Part shown: positions 1-12,500 of the stretch, one piece after another
Numbering within the stretch: position 1 is the stretch's first letter
Layout of the letters: each line of letters opens with the position of its first letter
Origin: Anarhynchus alexandrinus
Taxonomy: Eukaryota > Chordata > Aves > Charadriiformes > Charadriidae
NCBI GenBank assembly: GCA_008711295.1
Contig: VUYV01000004.1
Coordinates: forward strand, 9,168,010-9,232,009
Direction of reading: 5' to 3'
DNA length: 64,000 nucleotides
The notes under the pieces: generated by a model
Seen by the model: the letters and a program-made list of their open reading frames with translations, nothing else
Databases searched by the model: none
Told to the model about the DNA's origin: nothing
Position numbers and translations under genes: made by a program

Positions 1-1164
1 TTACATCAGTATAATTCCATTAACTTCCTTGTTATCCACATACATATTCTACAATGAAAAAAAGCAGGATGATATTCCAGAAATTAAATTTGGCCAGTAA
101 GGCTGCACATCGAAATCCTGAAGAAATCCTGGAAGAAAAAAAAAGCTGCTTATTTTGTTTCATAGTTTTCAACAGAACAACTTGTTACAGGAAATAGGCT
201 GCAGTCTTTTTCAGAACTTCAACATGCGTTGTGAAATCTTCTAAATATCACAAGAGGGTATCCCACATCCACAGAACACAAATATTAAACTACATAAACC
301 ATACTGATGAAAAAAACAGACTTCTGATGACTATGCACAGACACAACTAACTCTCATGTCTGAAGTCAGCAGAGATCATTAAAGTGCCACTCTTACATGC
401 CTCTGACACTCTGTTTCACACCAAATATAAAAGCTCTATGTACAAGTCTGTAAGGAAAAAAACAACTTGGAGTTTGTCAGAAAATTATGGTTATTGGCAA
501 AATTTTGAAATATCCCATAATGTTATTTTTAGGCTGTAATTTGTACATACTTTCAGTTTTCCTCTTCATAAAAAAAATAATCATATGTTATGGATATTCT
601 ACTAAAATGTTCCATAGCCTTTTTGTGTATTAAAAACTGGAAAAGGTAGTCACCTCTCAGTTCTAAAAAGCAGAGCCCCCTACACCAATATATAAGCAAC
701 TACTGCTTTTTCTTTCTACTCCATGAATAGCTTCAAGCTTACTTTGCTGGGTACCAACCCTGGCAGAGAGAAGAAAACTCAGGGTGCAGGACTTTCCAAC
801 CCCAGAGAGACTTGAACCGGGATAGTTTTAGTGATGAAGGCTGTTGGTCACAAAAGGATGTGGATGACTACTTTTTTAACAGGCACTGACCAGAAACACT
901 CATTGCTTTACTGTTTGCAACATACTGATAAACCAATTACTTCATTGAGTGGCCAATGACTTTGTATCTTTCAAGTACTTTCATCTTAAATCCAATGAAA
1001 GTGAAAGGCAGAGAATTCAACTTTATTATCATATATAATCCAGTGTCTTCTGATTTTGTTATGCGTTCCAGAAAAGCCTCATTCTACAAACAGTTCACCT
1101 CACTTGCAGATGTTCACACCAAGTTTTGGGTTTCACACAGCCACTGTTTGTTCACCACACAAAT
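1..1164. other. Intergenic sequence, no gene seen
   Basis: AT-rich non-coding DNA at the left edge. The reading frame open at 956-1390 on the plus strand runs into antisense CR1 sequence and has no homology I recognise. I see no splice-flanked exon. If the human gene order holds, SLC5A1 would lie further left, outside the window. Confidence 0.6.
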
Positions 1165-1927
1165 CACAGATATAATGGTAGAACTGTTTGGGTTCGAAGG
1201 GACCTTAAAGATCATCCGGTTCCAACCCCCCTGCCATGGGCAGGGACACCTTCCACTAGACCAGGTTGCTCAAAGGCCCATCCAACCTGGCCTTGAACAC
1301 CTCCAGGGATGGGGCATCCACAACTTCTCTGGGCAACCAGTGCCAGTGTCTCACCACTCTCAGAGTAAAGAATTTCTTCCTGATATCTAACCTAAATCCT
1401 ACCCTCTTTCAGTTTAAAACTGTTGCCCCTCATCCTATCATTACACACCCTAATAAAGAGTCCCTCCTCATCTTTCCTGTAGGCCCCCTTTAGGTACTGG
1501 AAGGGCCTTTAAGGTCTCCCCAGAGCCTTCTCTTCTTTAGGCTGAACAACCCCAACTCTCTTAGCTTGTCCTCATGGCAGAGGTGCTCCAGCCCTCTGAT
1601 CATCTTCGTGGCCTCTCCTGGACTTGCTCCAACAGGTCTGTGTCCTTCTTATGTTGGGGGCTCCAGAGCTGGATGCAGTACTCCAGGTGGGGTCTCACTA
1701 GAGCAGAGTAGAGGGGCAGAATCACCTCCTTTGCCCCGCTGGCCATGCTGCTTTTGATGCAGCCCAGGATGCAGTTGGCTTTCTGAGCTGTAAGTGCACA
1801 TTGCTGGCTCATGTTGAGCTTCTCATCAACCAACACCTCCAAGTCCTACTCCTCAGGGCTGCTCTCAATCCAATCTCCACTCAACCCGTATTTGAGCTTG
1901 GGATTGCCCCAACCCATGTGCGGGACA
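1165..1927 (-). mobile_element. CR1 LINE fragment, 5'-truncated
   Basis: About 760 bases match the 3' end of the CR1 (chicken repeat 1) non-LTR retrotransposon as I know its consensus. The plus strand reads as the complement, for example CTGCCATGGGCAGGGACACC at 1230-1249 and AACACCTCCAGGGATGGGGC at 1296-1315, so the element points left. It is cut short at about 1927, where CR1 similarity stops within the 3' part of ORF2; this is the usual 5' truncation. The 3' terminus near 1165 has decayed and I see no clean octamer tail. It is the only CR1 copy I can find in 64 kb. The presence of CR1 supports an avian or other archosaur/turtle source. Confidence 0.93.
1600..1842 (-). pseudogene. Remnant of CR1 ORF2 (reverse transcriptase C-terminus)
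   Basis: An 80-codon open stretch within the CR1 fragment. It encodes the conserved C-terminal CR1 ORF2 block, with the recognisable core [15 protein letters not shown] followed by a KKD-LLE-VQ motif. ORF2 encodes the endonuclease/reverse transcriptase. Only its last part is present: the endonuclease and the catalytic palm are missing because of the 5' truncation, so it is not functional. Confidence 0.88.
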
Positions 1928-4900
1928 AAATGAAGGTTGTTGGGTCGGGTTTTTTTAATCAAGAGGATGTGTGAGTGTCTCTCAGTGGAACAAGGCATAG
2001 ATTTGGAAAGAAAGAAGCGTGCAAGAACTGTCTGCCTCCCCAGAAAACTAAACTTGCAATTGCAAAGATGGAAAAAACAGCAAACAAACCTTGTGCCAGG
2101 ACTGATCTTCAGCAGAGACTGAAGGTGGGAAATGATGTTGAAAACATCACTTTTTTTTTGTCATGTCCCTGGGAATGAATAATCTAATTAACACCATGTA
2201 AACCTTGGCTGGCTCCAACCTTCATAACACTATAAAAACAGCAACAGGCAAAAGGGGGTGGAACACTGAACCTGTAACACAAAGTACCAGATAATTAACT
2301 TGTTTGTATTCTTAGACTGTCATTCACATAGTATCTGATGTAACTACTATAGCATACAATCACATGATCCATAAGCACCTTAAAGCATTTATGGACGAGT
2401 AATTCACACAGTGCTCAGAGTTAAGGGAGGCTACAGAGAACTATATCCCGGTTTGACATCGATTGGCAGCAGTACCAGGAATAAGAGGAAAGAGAGCTCT
2501 GCAGAGTTAAAGCTGGCTTCTACATTCTACATCTTCACTGATAAATTCAGGCACACAATAACAAGACCTTATTAACTGAAGTGAAGTTAAGTATGATTTA
2601 ACAGTCAACTTATACAGAATCCTGTGCTACTGAGTCTACTTGTGGAGTTAGGGACAGAAGAGAAAAACAGATGGGTGCTAATGATCTGCTGCACAGTGAC
2701 GTGAGTCAGGCTTATTCTACAGGTGTTGTCTCTAAAGCTTCTATGGAAAGCAACCAGATGAAATTTTCAGTGCTAAGAGGTGCTCCAAAATCTACAACAT
2801 ATGCAGGGAAGCACTGATGCAGTTCTAGAGACATGCACTAACACAACATGGAGAGACTCAATAAAATAAAAATAAACTTCCTTTCCTGGTTTGAAAAGTA
2901 CTTTTGGTGCTATGAAACTGCAGAGAGCAAGAGAGGTTCTCTGGATGATGCTGAACACATCTCACCGACAGTCTTGGAATGTTCCTCAGAGAGGACACCA
3001 CAGATCCTTTTTTCCCCTCCACATCTTATCTCTTGCTTTTTGATTTATGTTCCAGAAAGAGAAACTCGCCTCTTCCCGTTGTAACAATTGGCATTCATCT
3101 GTTTGGCTTGTTTATCTAAAGCAATCGGAAACTTCGGAAAGAAACAATTCCAAACATAGAAAGAGTGTTCCATTGTTCCATCTGAATGAAGAAACACAAT
3201 GAAAGGATTATTAAACACATGGAAACCAGATCTAATAGATAGGGAGGAAAAAAGAAGATGGAAGCAGCACCAAAATATACAATGGAACAATTAGTGTGAG
3301 AGACATCTCTACAAATCATATTGAACCAAATTGAAAAGAGTAAATAAGGTGTGCACTGAACCACTACAGGTGGCATAGGGAAGAAAAGAAGATAGCAAAA
3401 CTGTTAGATCAGGTAAGCTTGTGTAAACAAAGAACCCTGTTTAATTCCTCTCCTTTGTTCAATCACATCACGCAAGATCACTGTATTCAGGACTCTCCAA
3501 CTGCTGTTGCACCAAGCTGAGCATCAACTGAACATCATTGAAATGAAATTGCCTCTGCTTGCTCCTTCACAAGATGTAATAGAATGATATTCAAAACCAG
3601 CTTTGACACTGTACAACAGAGCATCACAAAAGTGTGGAGAAGGCAACTTCTATAAAGCTATAAACTGGTACGTCAGACACTGTTTCACCAGTGAATGTTG
3701 CCATCATTGCATCATTAAACCATTGGAAAGAAACCATTATTCCCTGTTTAACAGAGCAGCCAACGCATAGCAACTTTCTGCTTCAGAACAGAATTGCTCT
3801 CTGCTCCACCAATGACACAAAGGTAGAATGCATGACAGAATCATGAATAACCAGCTGCAATGCTCATTCTCGAGGAACTGAAAAGTAAATTGATTTCCAT
3901 GTGACTCAATTGCTCAAATCAATATCTACCCCCCCTTCCTCCTGTACACACACTTTTCTTCCTTTAAAATAACCAATATTATCTCAAAATTTAAGGAGCA
4001 TCACACTGTGCTTAAAATTGTATAAATAGATTTTTCAGGGGAAAACCACCCTCTAACATTTTCTGTCTGTTACTCTATCCAATCAAAAATTTGCCATCAG
4101 TTTTTGTGAATCTGGTCACAGACAAATGTGGTGCAACCGTTTTGTACTTATGTTATTCATCTACTAGGAAACTGGTTCTAAAATTTGATGCCAACTTATG
4201 ATTTGAATCCGTCTAGCAGCACAACATCACAACATCCCTCTGTTTACAATCCCACAACATGAAGGACATACATACGAAAACATGATTTGCCTGGGATATG
4301 CCACTGTCCAAAGTTACAGAGATATCACGTAAGAGGCAATTGAGGCCAACTCTAAATAGATTCCTAATGAAAACTAAAAGTTGTCAACTGGCCACGTTCT
4401 AAATTATTAACAACTTTCTGAGAAAACTATTTGAAGCAGCAAGAGCACATGTATCCATTAACAATGACAGTAAGTAGCTCCATCTCAGCCCAAAGGTAGC
4501 AAACAGAAATTAAAGCCCATAGTGGTCAGATGTGCACGTGCAAGTTACAGTCTGCTAAGGCTCTGGATGGTATGTAAGCCATAAAGATACTGACAGCCAA
4601 AACACTCTGAGGATGAAAGCACACACATCAGCAGTGGAATGTGCTCCTGCATGGTCATTCAGAGAAAATGAATGCCTTTATTTGCATATATAAAACAATG
4701 GACTGGCAGGTGTTGGGTTTGGGTTTTTTTTAAATCCTTTTAATAAATTACACCAATGGCAGGTTCAGATATTGCTACTCCTGCAAATGAAGTAATAACA
4801 CAAGGAAAATATTTTTGCCTCTGGGCTCCACATAATTTCTTAAACTGTGTATCCAGCTTAGTAAATCCTATTCAAAGGTAGCTTCTGATGGCTGCTAAAG

Positions 4901-7900
4901 TAAATGGCAGTTATTTGTCCACATAAATTATGAATTTTGGACATAGAATACAAGCTGCCTAGCAGCACTGATCTGTTTATTTTCCAAAAAGCACAGAAAC
5001 ACCCACACAGAGGACCGATTTACTTAAAAACACATCGTATCATCAATGGAAGGTATCTTGAATTATTTTTCCTTACCAGTGGAAGAACAACCAATGCAAA
5101 TCTAAAGTCTATACTTCCTTACTTCCTACTTACTATTCTCATCATTTTAAAAACGTTAAACCCCTAAAATCCATTCCCGTGCTTTGGTTTTTGAACATCG
5201 TTCCAACTCCCTGCCTTAAACCAAAGAGCACTTGGCATGGTTACTGTATAATTACATCAAACACCCAAACAACGTAGCACCTTATCAAGCATAGGTATTT
5301 CAAGAAGCTTAATGGTAGCATAAAATTCAAAAGCTGTTGTATTCTACGTAGTTATTGAAGGTTAACAGGAAGAGCATGTCAAGCTTTCACGTGAACAACT
5401 GAAGATACTTATCTCAGGGTAATAACGATCCCAAAGGGCACAGAATTGCATAGATTGCAGGTAGGCAGGAGCAAGGTGGTCTGACATTGCATCCTTTCTA
5501 TAAAGGCACTGCACTAAGTATTGTTTATTTATAAAAATATAAATAAATATATTTAAAAAATAAATTTAAATAAAAAATAAATTAGCTAAGTATATTATCT
5601 TCATATAAGTTTATACTATATACAAAAATTTATGTAGTTTGTATAAATTCCTCTAAAATTATTCCCTTAACTAGTACATCTAGTCCTACATATAAGCTTA
5701 TAAATTTTAAATATACTTTATAATTTACATTCTATACAACTTTTCAATTTATATCTAATAGAAGCACATTACATTTATTTGTAATGCCACTATATGAAGT
5801 TCAAAGGTGCTCTGATATTATTACTTTTAACAACACTGTCATAAATAGCAGTAACACAGAACAAAACCTAATAATTGTCTGAAAATTTTATGGTTTGGGG
5901 CGGGTTTTTTTTATTTGCACACTTTTCCTACAAAACCTAACAAGAATAATAAATAACAAAAGGATAGAGCAACCATTCTGTGCTGTCCTTTCAACAAATC
6001 AATGTATTCACAGGAAAGAAGAAGAATCACTCATTAAAGAGAGAAAGGCAAGCTGGGAAGTACTATTAGTTGGGCTACAGGTACATGTCTCTAGAAACAA
6101 ATTTATCGGAAATTCTCTAATCAGACACTTCAAGGAGCTCAAAGATCAGGGTGATGCTAACAAGAAGAACAGAAGCCGCCATTTGTCCTGTTCCTTCTCA
6201 GCGCCAGTAGAGGAGTCTTCCATTCCACTACATGGCAAATCAGCGCTGATTACAGCAGCGCTCGCTGCTTCCACCCACCAGTGAGGCTTGGGCAGCATTG
6301 GCAAAGACCCTGACCGCAGCGTAAGCGATGCTGAGCGTTCTCTTTGATGCTAACACGACACATCATGTCTCAACGGGTATCTGCCCCCAGCCTGTTTGGT
6401 CATAAAGTGTAAAGGGGCAGTCCTACAGCCTCTGAAGTCTCTTACTGGAAATACTATCTTGTGTCACAAGTCACAATATCACCCGCTAGGAAAATATTTG
6501 TAGATTCTATAATTTATATGACTACTATCTTAGATACTATATTTTAGAATAAAGCACAGAGTATTGATTCAAGACAGGCAATTACACATCTTTCCAATGT
6601 GAAGCTATAGAGCACATGAAAGCATTTGGTGTTAGCTCCTTAGAAACTATTTTTATTATAATATTTCATAATTAATCTTCAGAGTTTTAATTAACAAGAC
6701 TTTGGATCTCTGAGTACAGTGCACAGTGAATACTGTGAGAACGAAGTTCTCCAGTAGATGGAAGCATTAGTCAGCAAAAGCTGAGCTCACGCAGCTCGTA
6801 GCATTGTCCGTCCTCCAGCACTGCATGCTGCCTCCCCTACTACACACAGAATTTTACCATGTAGATACCCCAAGTGGTTGATGCTGGTGGAAACCAAAGC
6901 TATCATTCCTTATCATTATGAGAACTCCAGTATTGCTGTATCACAGCATACAACTACTATTTAAGTAGTCACAAAAACCTGACGTTGGTGAAAGATCAGA
7001 GGCAGGTGGCTGGAATATGAATCGTGAACCTGACTGCAGATTCCAGGTAAAACATGAGCTCTACCAACCTTTTCCCATACCTTCCTGACAGTTAAACAAA
7101 CACAGTCCAGCTTCTTGCTTTCTTTCCATATTTTACCAATAAATGCGATCCAAATGTTAATGTCGAAACTGTACTTAAATACAATAAACTCAAGTTGCCA
7201 GGTATAGTACCGAAATAAAACAAACCCAAGTCCAGGGGTCATTCTGAAGTTCATTTAACAGGAAAAGTAACACAAGCGGTCATCAATAGTAGGATCAAAT
7301 ATCCCCTCAATTACAGATTCAACAGTATCCCATACTAGTAACTCTAAGATTGTTCCAGTCCATTAGAGCCCAGGAAAGCTGCTTGATGGCAACACATATT
7401 TCACAGTGATGCAAGTCCCTTAGCTCATAATGAACACAGCAGCCTGACTTGCAACCACCACCATTGCATGCTGATTAACTAAACACTGTTATCAAGTTAT
7501 AATTTAAGAATTTACGCACAGGTCTGAAACACAGGCCAGCGACTATTCACGTCCCTCACCAGCCTGGTAGGAACCCCTCAGCACTGCCTGGCTGCTGCTT
7601 TCCACCTCCATTAGCTGTTCTGTCTTGTTGCCATCTGATCTCTTGCAACTGTTGTTCCTTGCAGCCCTACCCAGTTACAAGACATGAAATGCAATTTTCT
7701 TTTACAGTTACTTTGGCACAGAGGCTGAGATTACTTTGTGCAGTACACTGAACAAATAAACAGTCAATCAAATAGTATTTTTAAAGTATGAGAAGGGAAT
7801 CCAAATAAAACTCTAATAAAAGGTTTTCGCTACTTCACCCCAAACATCAAAAAACCCAACCCTTGCCCCTTTGTTTTCCCCTATAACTAAGTCTGGAAGT

Positions 7901-9224
7901 TCTATTCCCCACCCAATGAAGTTACACTCTCTCTTCCCAACTCTTCACCTTGTCCTTCCAAAACAGAGATGTTACCCCTATTCCAGCCTCCTCCCAGCAT
8001 CCAGAGCCCTGGATTTCAATCAATAGTCCAGGCACTCCAAAACTTCCCAGTCACCTGGCCTGCCACCAGCACTCTCCACATCTTCTTTGATAGCATTCTT
8101 GTTACCAGCTCCACAGTAACTGGAAAGTTCTTAACCCAAATCATGCTTTTCAGCTTGAGGATGACCACACGCAGGGGGGTCAGAGAAGGATTCATTTCAT
8201 GGTTAACTAATGGGAAGTTTGTAACTATAGTTTCTAGTGAACCCTAGAGCATCTGCATGGGTACTGAGAGCAGAGACTCTTTATTTGATATGCTTACACA
8301 TGCATCATTTGATTAATATACCTTAGACATGTAATTCACTGAAAATGCAGAAAGTCTGGAAAAGCCTTTTTTGTAAAAGCTTATTTATCCATAGAGCAAT
8401 TATATATATGTTTATACACATACACAAACTCCGCCAGAGCTACCAGTCTGCACATCACACACAGACTTAGTAGACACACAGTTCTAACCATTATTGGCAT
8501 TCCCCCATCCTTACACGAATCACGATCACCCTCACACACATGCTTACACTTTGTTCTGTGCACTCAACAAAGACTAACAAATTTGTTCTTGCATACCTTT
8601 CTAGGTCTTTAATAGCTGCCTCCTACTTTTTACTTAACCTCTGCTTCACCTTTCACATTGGACTTTTCTGGGAAGAACTGGAATTATAAGAACAAGACAG
8701 GTACATTTCAGCAAGGGTGAAATAGAAATTGGGAAAGCCAGGAAAGAAGTGGAAAACAGATTACAGATACACACAGAGCCTGGTGCAGATGAAGCAAGCT
8801 CAGGCGTGTGACATTCAGTGTTGCTGTATCTCTGACATCTGCTGGGATAACAACTAACTGGGCTGGGCTGGTCCTCACAGAAACACAAGGAGCCAAACAG
8901 GACAGATCAAACAGCAATAGAAGGTGGAAATCCATCTTACCCAGAACCACAAGACAATGTAGCTTTTTCCCCATTTTATTGTGGCCTGATGTTCACGATA
9001 GCATTCAACAATAGAAACAGGTGAGCAAGATCACACAGAGAGCAGAAAGCAGCCCAAACTGAGCACATTGCATCAGAAAAAGAAATGGGGTCTCTGAATC
9101 ACAGGCAGCCCCCTAGAACATAAAAATATAAATAAAAGTCTCTTCTTTATTCCCATTAATGGGAACATTTCCTGGCACTGCTCAGATGACAAGCCCTTTT
9201 TTCCCAGTTACCTCAGCCAACTCC
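1928..9224. other. Intergenic region downstream of YWHAH, no gene seen
   Basis: Seven kilobases with short, scattered open frames that have neither recognisable protein similarity nor convincing splice sites. It contains the AT-rich block at 5520-5760 and several short T-runs preceded by G/T-rich motifs (1935-1957, 4711-4731, 5891-5912). Nothing here supports a gene. Confidence 0.55.
5520..5760. repeat. AT-rich low-complexity block
   Basis: About 240 bases composed almost entirely of A and T, densest at 5521-5600, where variants of ATAAATA and TTTAAA follow one another. It is imperfect and shows no fixed repeat unit. It could be a decayed AT microsatellite or a region of easy strand opening; no coding potential. 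Confidence 0.75.
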
Positions 9225-9318
9225 GTAACCATGGCAACTGTCTCCAGTGCAATGACATCATACAGTTTCCTAGGCAACCATTCCCAGTGCAATGACATCA
9301 TGTGGTCACCATGGCGAT
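9225..9318. promoter_or_regulatory. 40-bp tandem repeat carrying X-box and CRE-like motifs
   Basis: Three RFX-type X-boxes occur at exact 40-base steps: GTAACCATGGCAAC (9225-9238), GTTTCCTAGGCAAC (9265-9278) and GTCACCATGGCGAT (9305-9318). Between them lie two identical 18-mers, CCAGTGCAATGACATCAT, at 9244-9261 and 9284-9301, also 40 bases apart. The first X-box matches the palindromic RFX consensus (GTNRCC-N-RGYAAC type) very closely. TGACATCA resembles a CRE/ATF half-site variant. The spacer bases diverge more than the motifs. The sequence shows about 2.4 units of a tandem repeat. That it binds RFX and CREB/ATF proteins is inference. Which gene it would serve is unknown; the nearest recognised one is YWHAH, 15.6 kb to the right. 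Confidence 0.75.
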
Positions 9319-9339
9319 GCTCCATGAGGCCAGGAAGAA

Positions 9340-9520
9340 AGTATTTTAAGTGGGAAGATAGGTCAGGGAGGACAAAAGAGGACACAGGGAAGAGCAGGAT
9401 AAAAGACACTGGAGGTAAAAATATGAGCCTTATGATAAGGATAGACACAGGGGACAGGAGTAGGTGGGCAGGGTATAAGGACAGATGGGAGACTGGGATA
9501 AAAGAGAAATTTTGAGAAAT
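9340..9520. repeat. Purine-rich stretch with repeated GATA motifs
   Basis: The plus strand is strongly purine-biased, built from loose variants of GGGAGGACA, GGATAAAAG and GGACAG. GGATAAAAG occurs twice (around 9400 and 9497), and further GATA cores are present near 9357, 9435 and 9440. It looks like a decayed minisatellite rather than a clean array. Because it abuts the X-box repeat, the two may form one regulatory element, which is an inference. Confidence 0.5.
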
Positions 9521-12500
9521 TTAAACTACTATTTGTTAAAAAAAAAATAATCTTAATTCTGTTATCTACTTTAATGATATATTCTTTAGGTCAAGGTTGC
9601 TGAGCCACAGCACGCATGGTGCCATGAAGCTTAGGCACAGCTCAGATGTTGATTTAGTGGAGAGACTTCCGACAATCCATGAGACTGTCAGAAATCTCCA
9701 GAGAGACAAGTGAAACCACACTCTCTAGCATATACTATGTACTTTATCTAACGCAAGGTACATTTTCGAATATATTTCCATCCTCTGACTGACCAGTTAC
9801 TGAGGGGCTGTGTCCCAGCAATGCCAGTACCCAGCCGTTACTGCCATGTCTGTGCAGGGCTCGAGGAGAAGGTTCCTTTGCCCTCTTCACTCTGCTCTTC
9901 GTACTTGAGGAGAAGACAACGAGAACCTGGCCAACTGACAAATGAAAATGTGGCTTCCATTGATTGAAAGCTCCTTCAGACCCTCACCAAGATGGAAGTA
10001 GAGTGTCTCTTCCTCCTTTTTAATTTTCTTGATCTTCTTCCAATTCTATTATACTTTCAAATGTTTGAATTTGCTGAATATAAATATCCTTTCTGAGTTC
10101 AATTGTTTTTTAATTCCAGACTGCCTCAGCCAGCAGACAATGTCACCACCAGCTTTATGTCAAATGGCCATAAAACCCCTGGGAAAAAGCTTCTTGGCAA
10201 TGAAAGACTGGCATTATTGATACGTAGTGTTTTATCAGCATATACAGCCTTGAGTGGAAGATAAAGTAACAAAAAGCAGTGCCTTTTGAGGACAGCTTAC
10301 AGTCTAAAAGCTTAGGACAATTCTCTTGAGGAAGCTTCCAATTCTACCACACAGTATTTTTCTATCCAGCAAGGCATCTCCACATATTCTCTCTTAAGCA
10401 AAACCTTCATTTAGTTTAATTAGCACAATAATTGCCCTCCACCATTCATTTCAGAAGGAGTTAATGTAGATTCAGACGTATCAATTGTGATTGTAACATA
10501 GCAATTAAGCAAGGTAATGTTGTAGCTACGACATAGGTTCTGTTTTACTTCAAACCAGGACAGACATCTTCTACCAAAAGTGAGTTGTTTTTTACAGTTG
10601 AAGCTGAGATGAACCTCAGTTGGTTTACTGAGACCCAAATGACAAATAAAATGAAGTTTAGAAACCTGTCTAATTTGAGCATAGCAGTAGATGCAACTTT
10701 TGTGTCAGGCTAGCCCACAAACAGCAGAATCTCAGAAGCTGACAGTAGCGGAGTGTCCCCCGTTCAGCTGTCTGTGCGTTGCAGCAGAAAGGAAGACAGT
10801 AGTTTTCTGGATGAAGGATTTCGTACAGTTTGTAGCAATTAAATATTTTTCTACTACGAGACCTCATGCAGATCGTTGCTGATACTCAGACAGCAATGAT
10901 GCATTTAATATGCCAAGCACTTCCAAAATCTGTACAAAGACAGGCATTCGGGTACATAAAGTCTGGCTCCTTCGGAGCAGTGCATTTCAAGAGGTGGCCT
11001 TATGCAGTAAATCTCAAGGGACTTTCATTGCAAAATTCTGCAGCCATCAGGCTGGAAATGTTCCGGGTGCTTAATCACAGGCAGCAGAGTGAGAACTGAG
11101 AGGGAGAGAAGAGACATCTCCGTGATAAGCAGCACTAGGGAGGATGTGGTGGCTGAGGGAGAGAAACAGGAAAAGGGGAGGAGGAGAGGAAGGGCGAAAA
11201 AATATCTCACGCTGTTGATGAGCACAAACACAAACACCGGAGAGAGGGACATAAAGCAAGGCCGGCATCTGTTCCCCAAAGTTATTCCTCAGTTTTCATA
11301 CTCCCTAAAAGAAGACATTCACAGAAGAGCTAACTGTGCACATCTCACACAAAAATCAGGCAAAGCTGGGCATTCCCCTACAATCACGAGGTCCTACCCA
11401 CCGCTTACATCCTCATGTAGTTGCCAAAATGTGTTTCTTCAGGGAGAGTGGGGGAGGCAGGAAATATTGGCTTGGTCAGCACAAAACGAAGGAAAAAGGC
11501 TGCTAGAGAAGAAAACAAGTGGGAAATAGGTGGTGGGGAGGATTGTTTTGGTTTGTGCATTTTTTTCAGGCTGAGCTGTGAGACTGAAGCATCTGCATTA
11601 ACGAAGCTATGTTTCAGGCTGCAGTCTTATTTCAAAAAAATAGGAATTTTTAAGAAACAGTGGTTAAATACAAGGTGAATTGATAATGCCCTTCAGTTTG
11701 ACTTCTGATAAATCCCTTTAATGAACATGCCAACATTAAGTGAAATAAAATGAAATGCTGAGAGTTGACTTGAAATAGAGACAGAGGGGGAAATAGAGTA
11801 ATGACTAATGGCCAAGCAAAAAAAAAGGGAGGGGAGAAATCTATTAGCTGTTTTAAACTGTGTTCCCTTAAGTCATGAAGAATAATATGCACAAATATCT
11901 TAATTATTTCATTACCACAGTAAGTGCTATGCTTTACAATTGCACATACAGGTGTTCTGCATTCATTAAAAATACAACCAATTCTCTTCTGATTAATACA
12001 AGAAAATAAAGTTTACAGGTAAAAGAAGACAGGGTAAAACGCAGCTCACCAATACGGACAAAGTAATATAGCGAGGCATGACAATAAAACCTTGCAGACA
12101 GTTTTCCCAAAAGCTGTCAAATGCTTCAGATCTCAGCCCAGTTTAACCCTGAAAAAGTAATTGATTTAAAAAAAAATAAATGTTGGGATAACAGAAAGAA
12201 AGGAACCTAAAGTAAGACCTGTTTCTATTAAATAAGAAATAAATTACAGGAACAGAAAATATATCTATCAGCAGGAATTAGAATAAGTGTTGAACAAAAT
12301 ATCTCCTGGGTATTCTTGACTTTGTGTCAGCCCATCCACCTGCTAATTAGCACCAAGACATTATTATGATTGCACTAGGATAACAGGATAAATAATTCAT
12401 AATACCTTACCCAGAGATCTGGCACTTTAGTGGTTCTTAATCAGTTCCTAACCCCAGGATTCAGCATAACTTTTATGGCAGAATTAACAACATGCACACA

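Noticed and set aside
9159..9515. Plus-strand frame of 118 codons over the X-box array
   Set aside because: Its open length is explained by the 40-bp repeat and the purine-rich tract; the translation is simple-sequence-like.
11089..11529. Plus-strand frame of 146 codons rich in Arg, Glu and Lys
   Set aside because: It is a translation of a polypurine tract, with no domain and no splice context.
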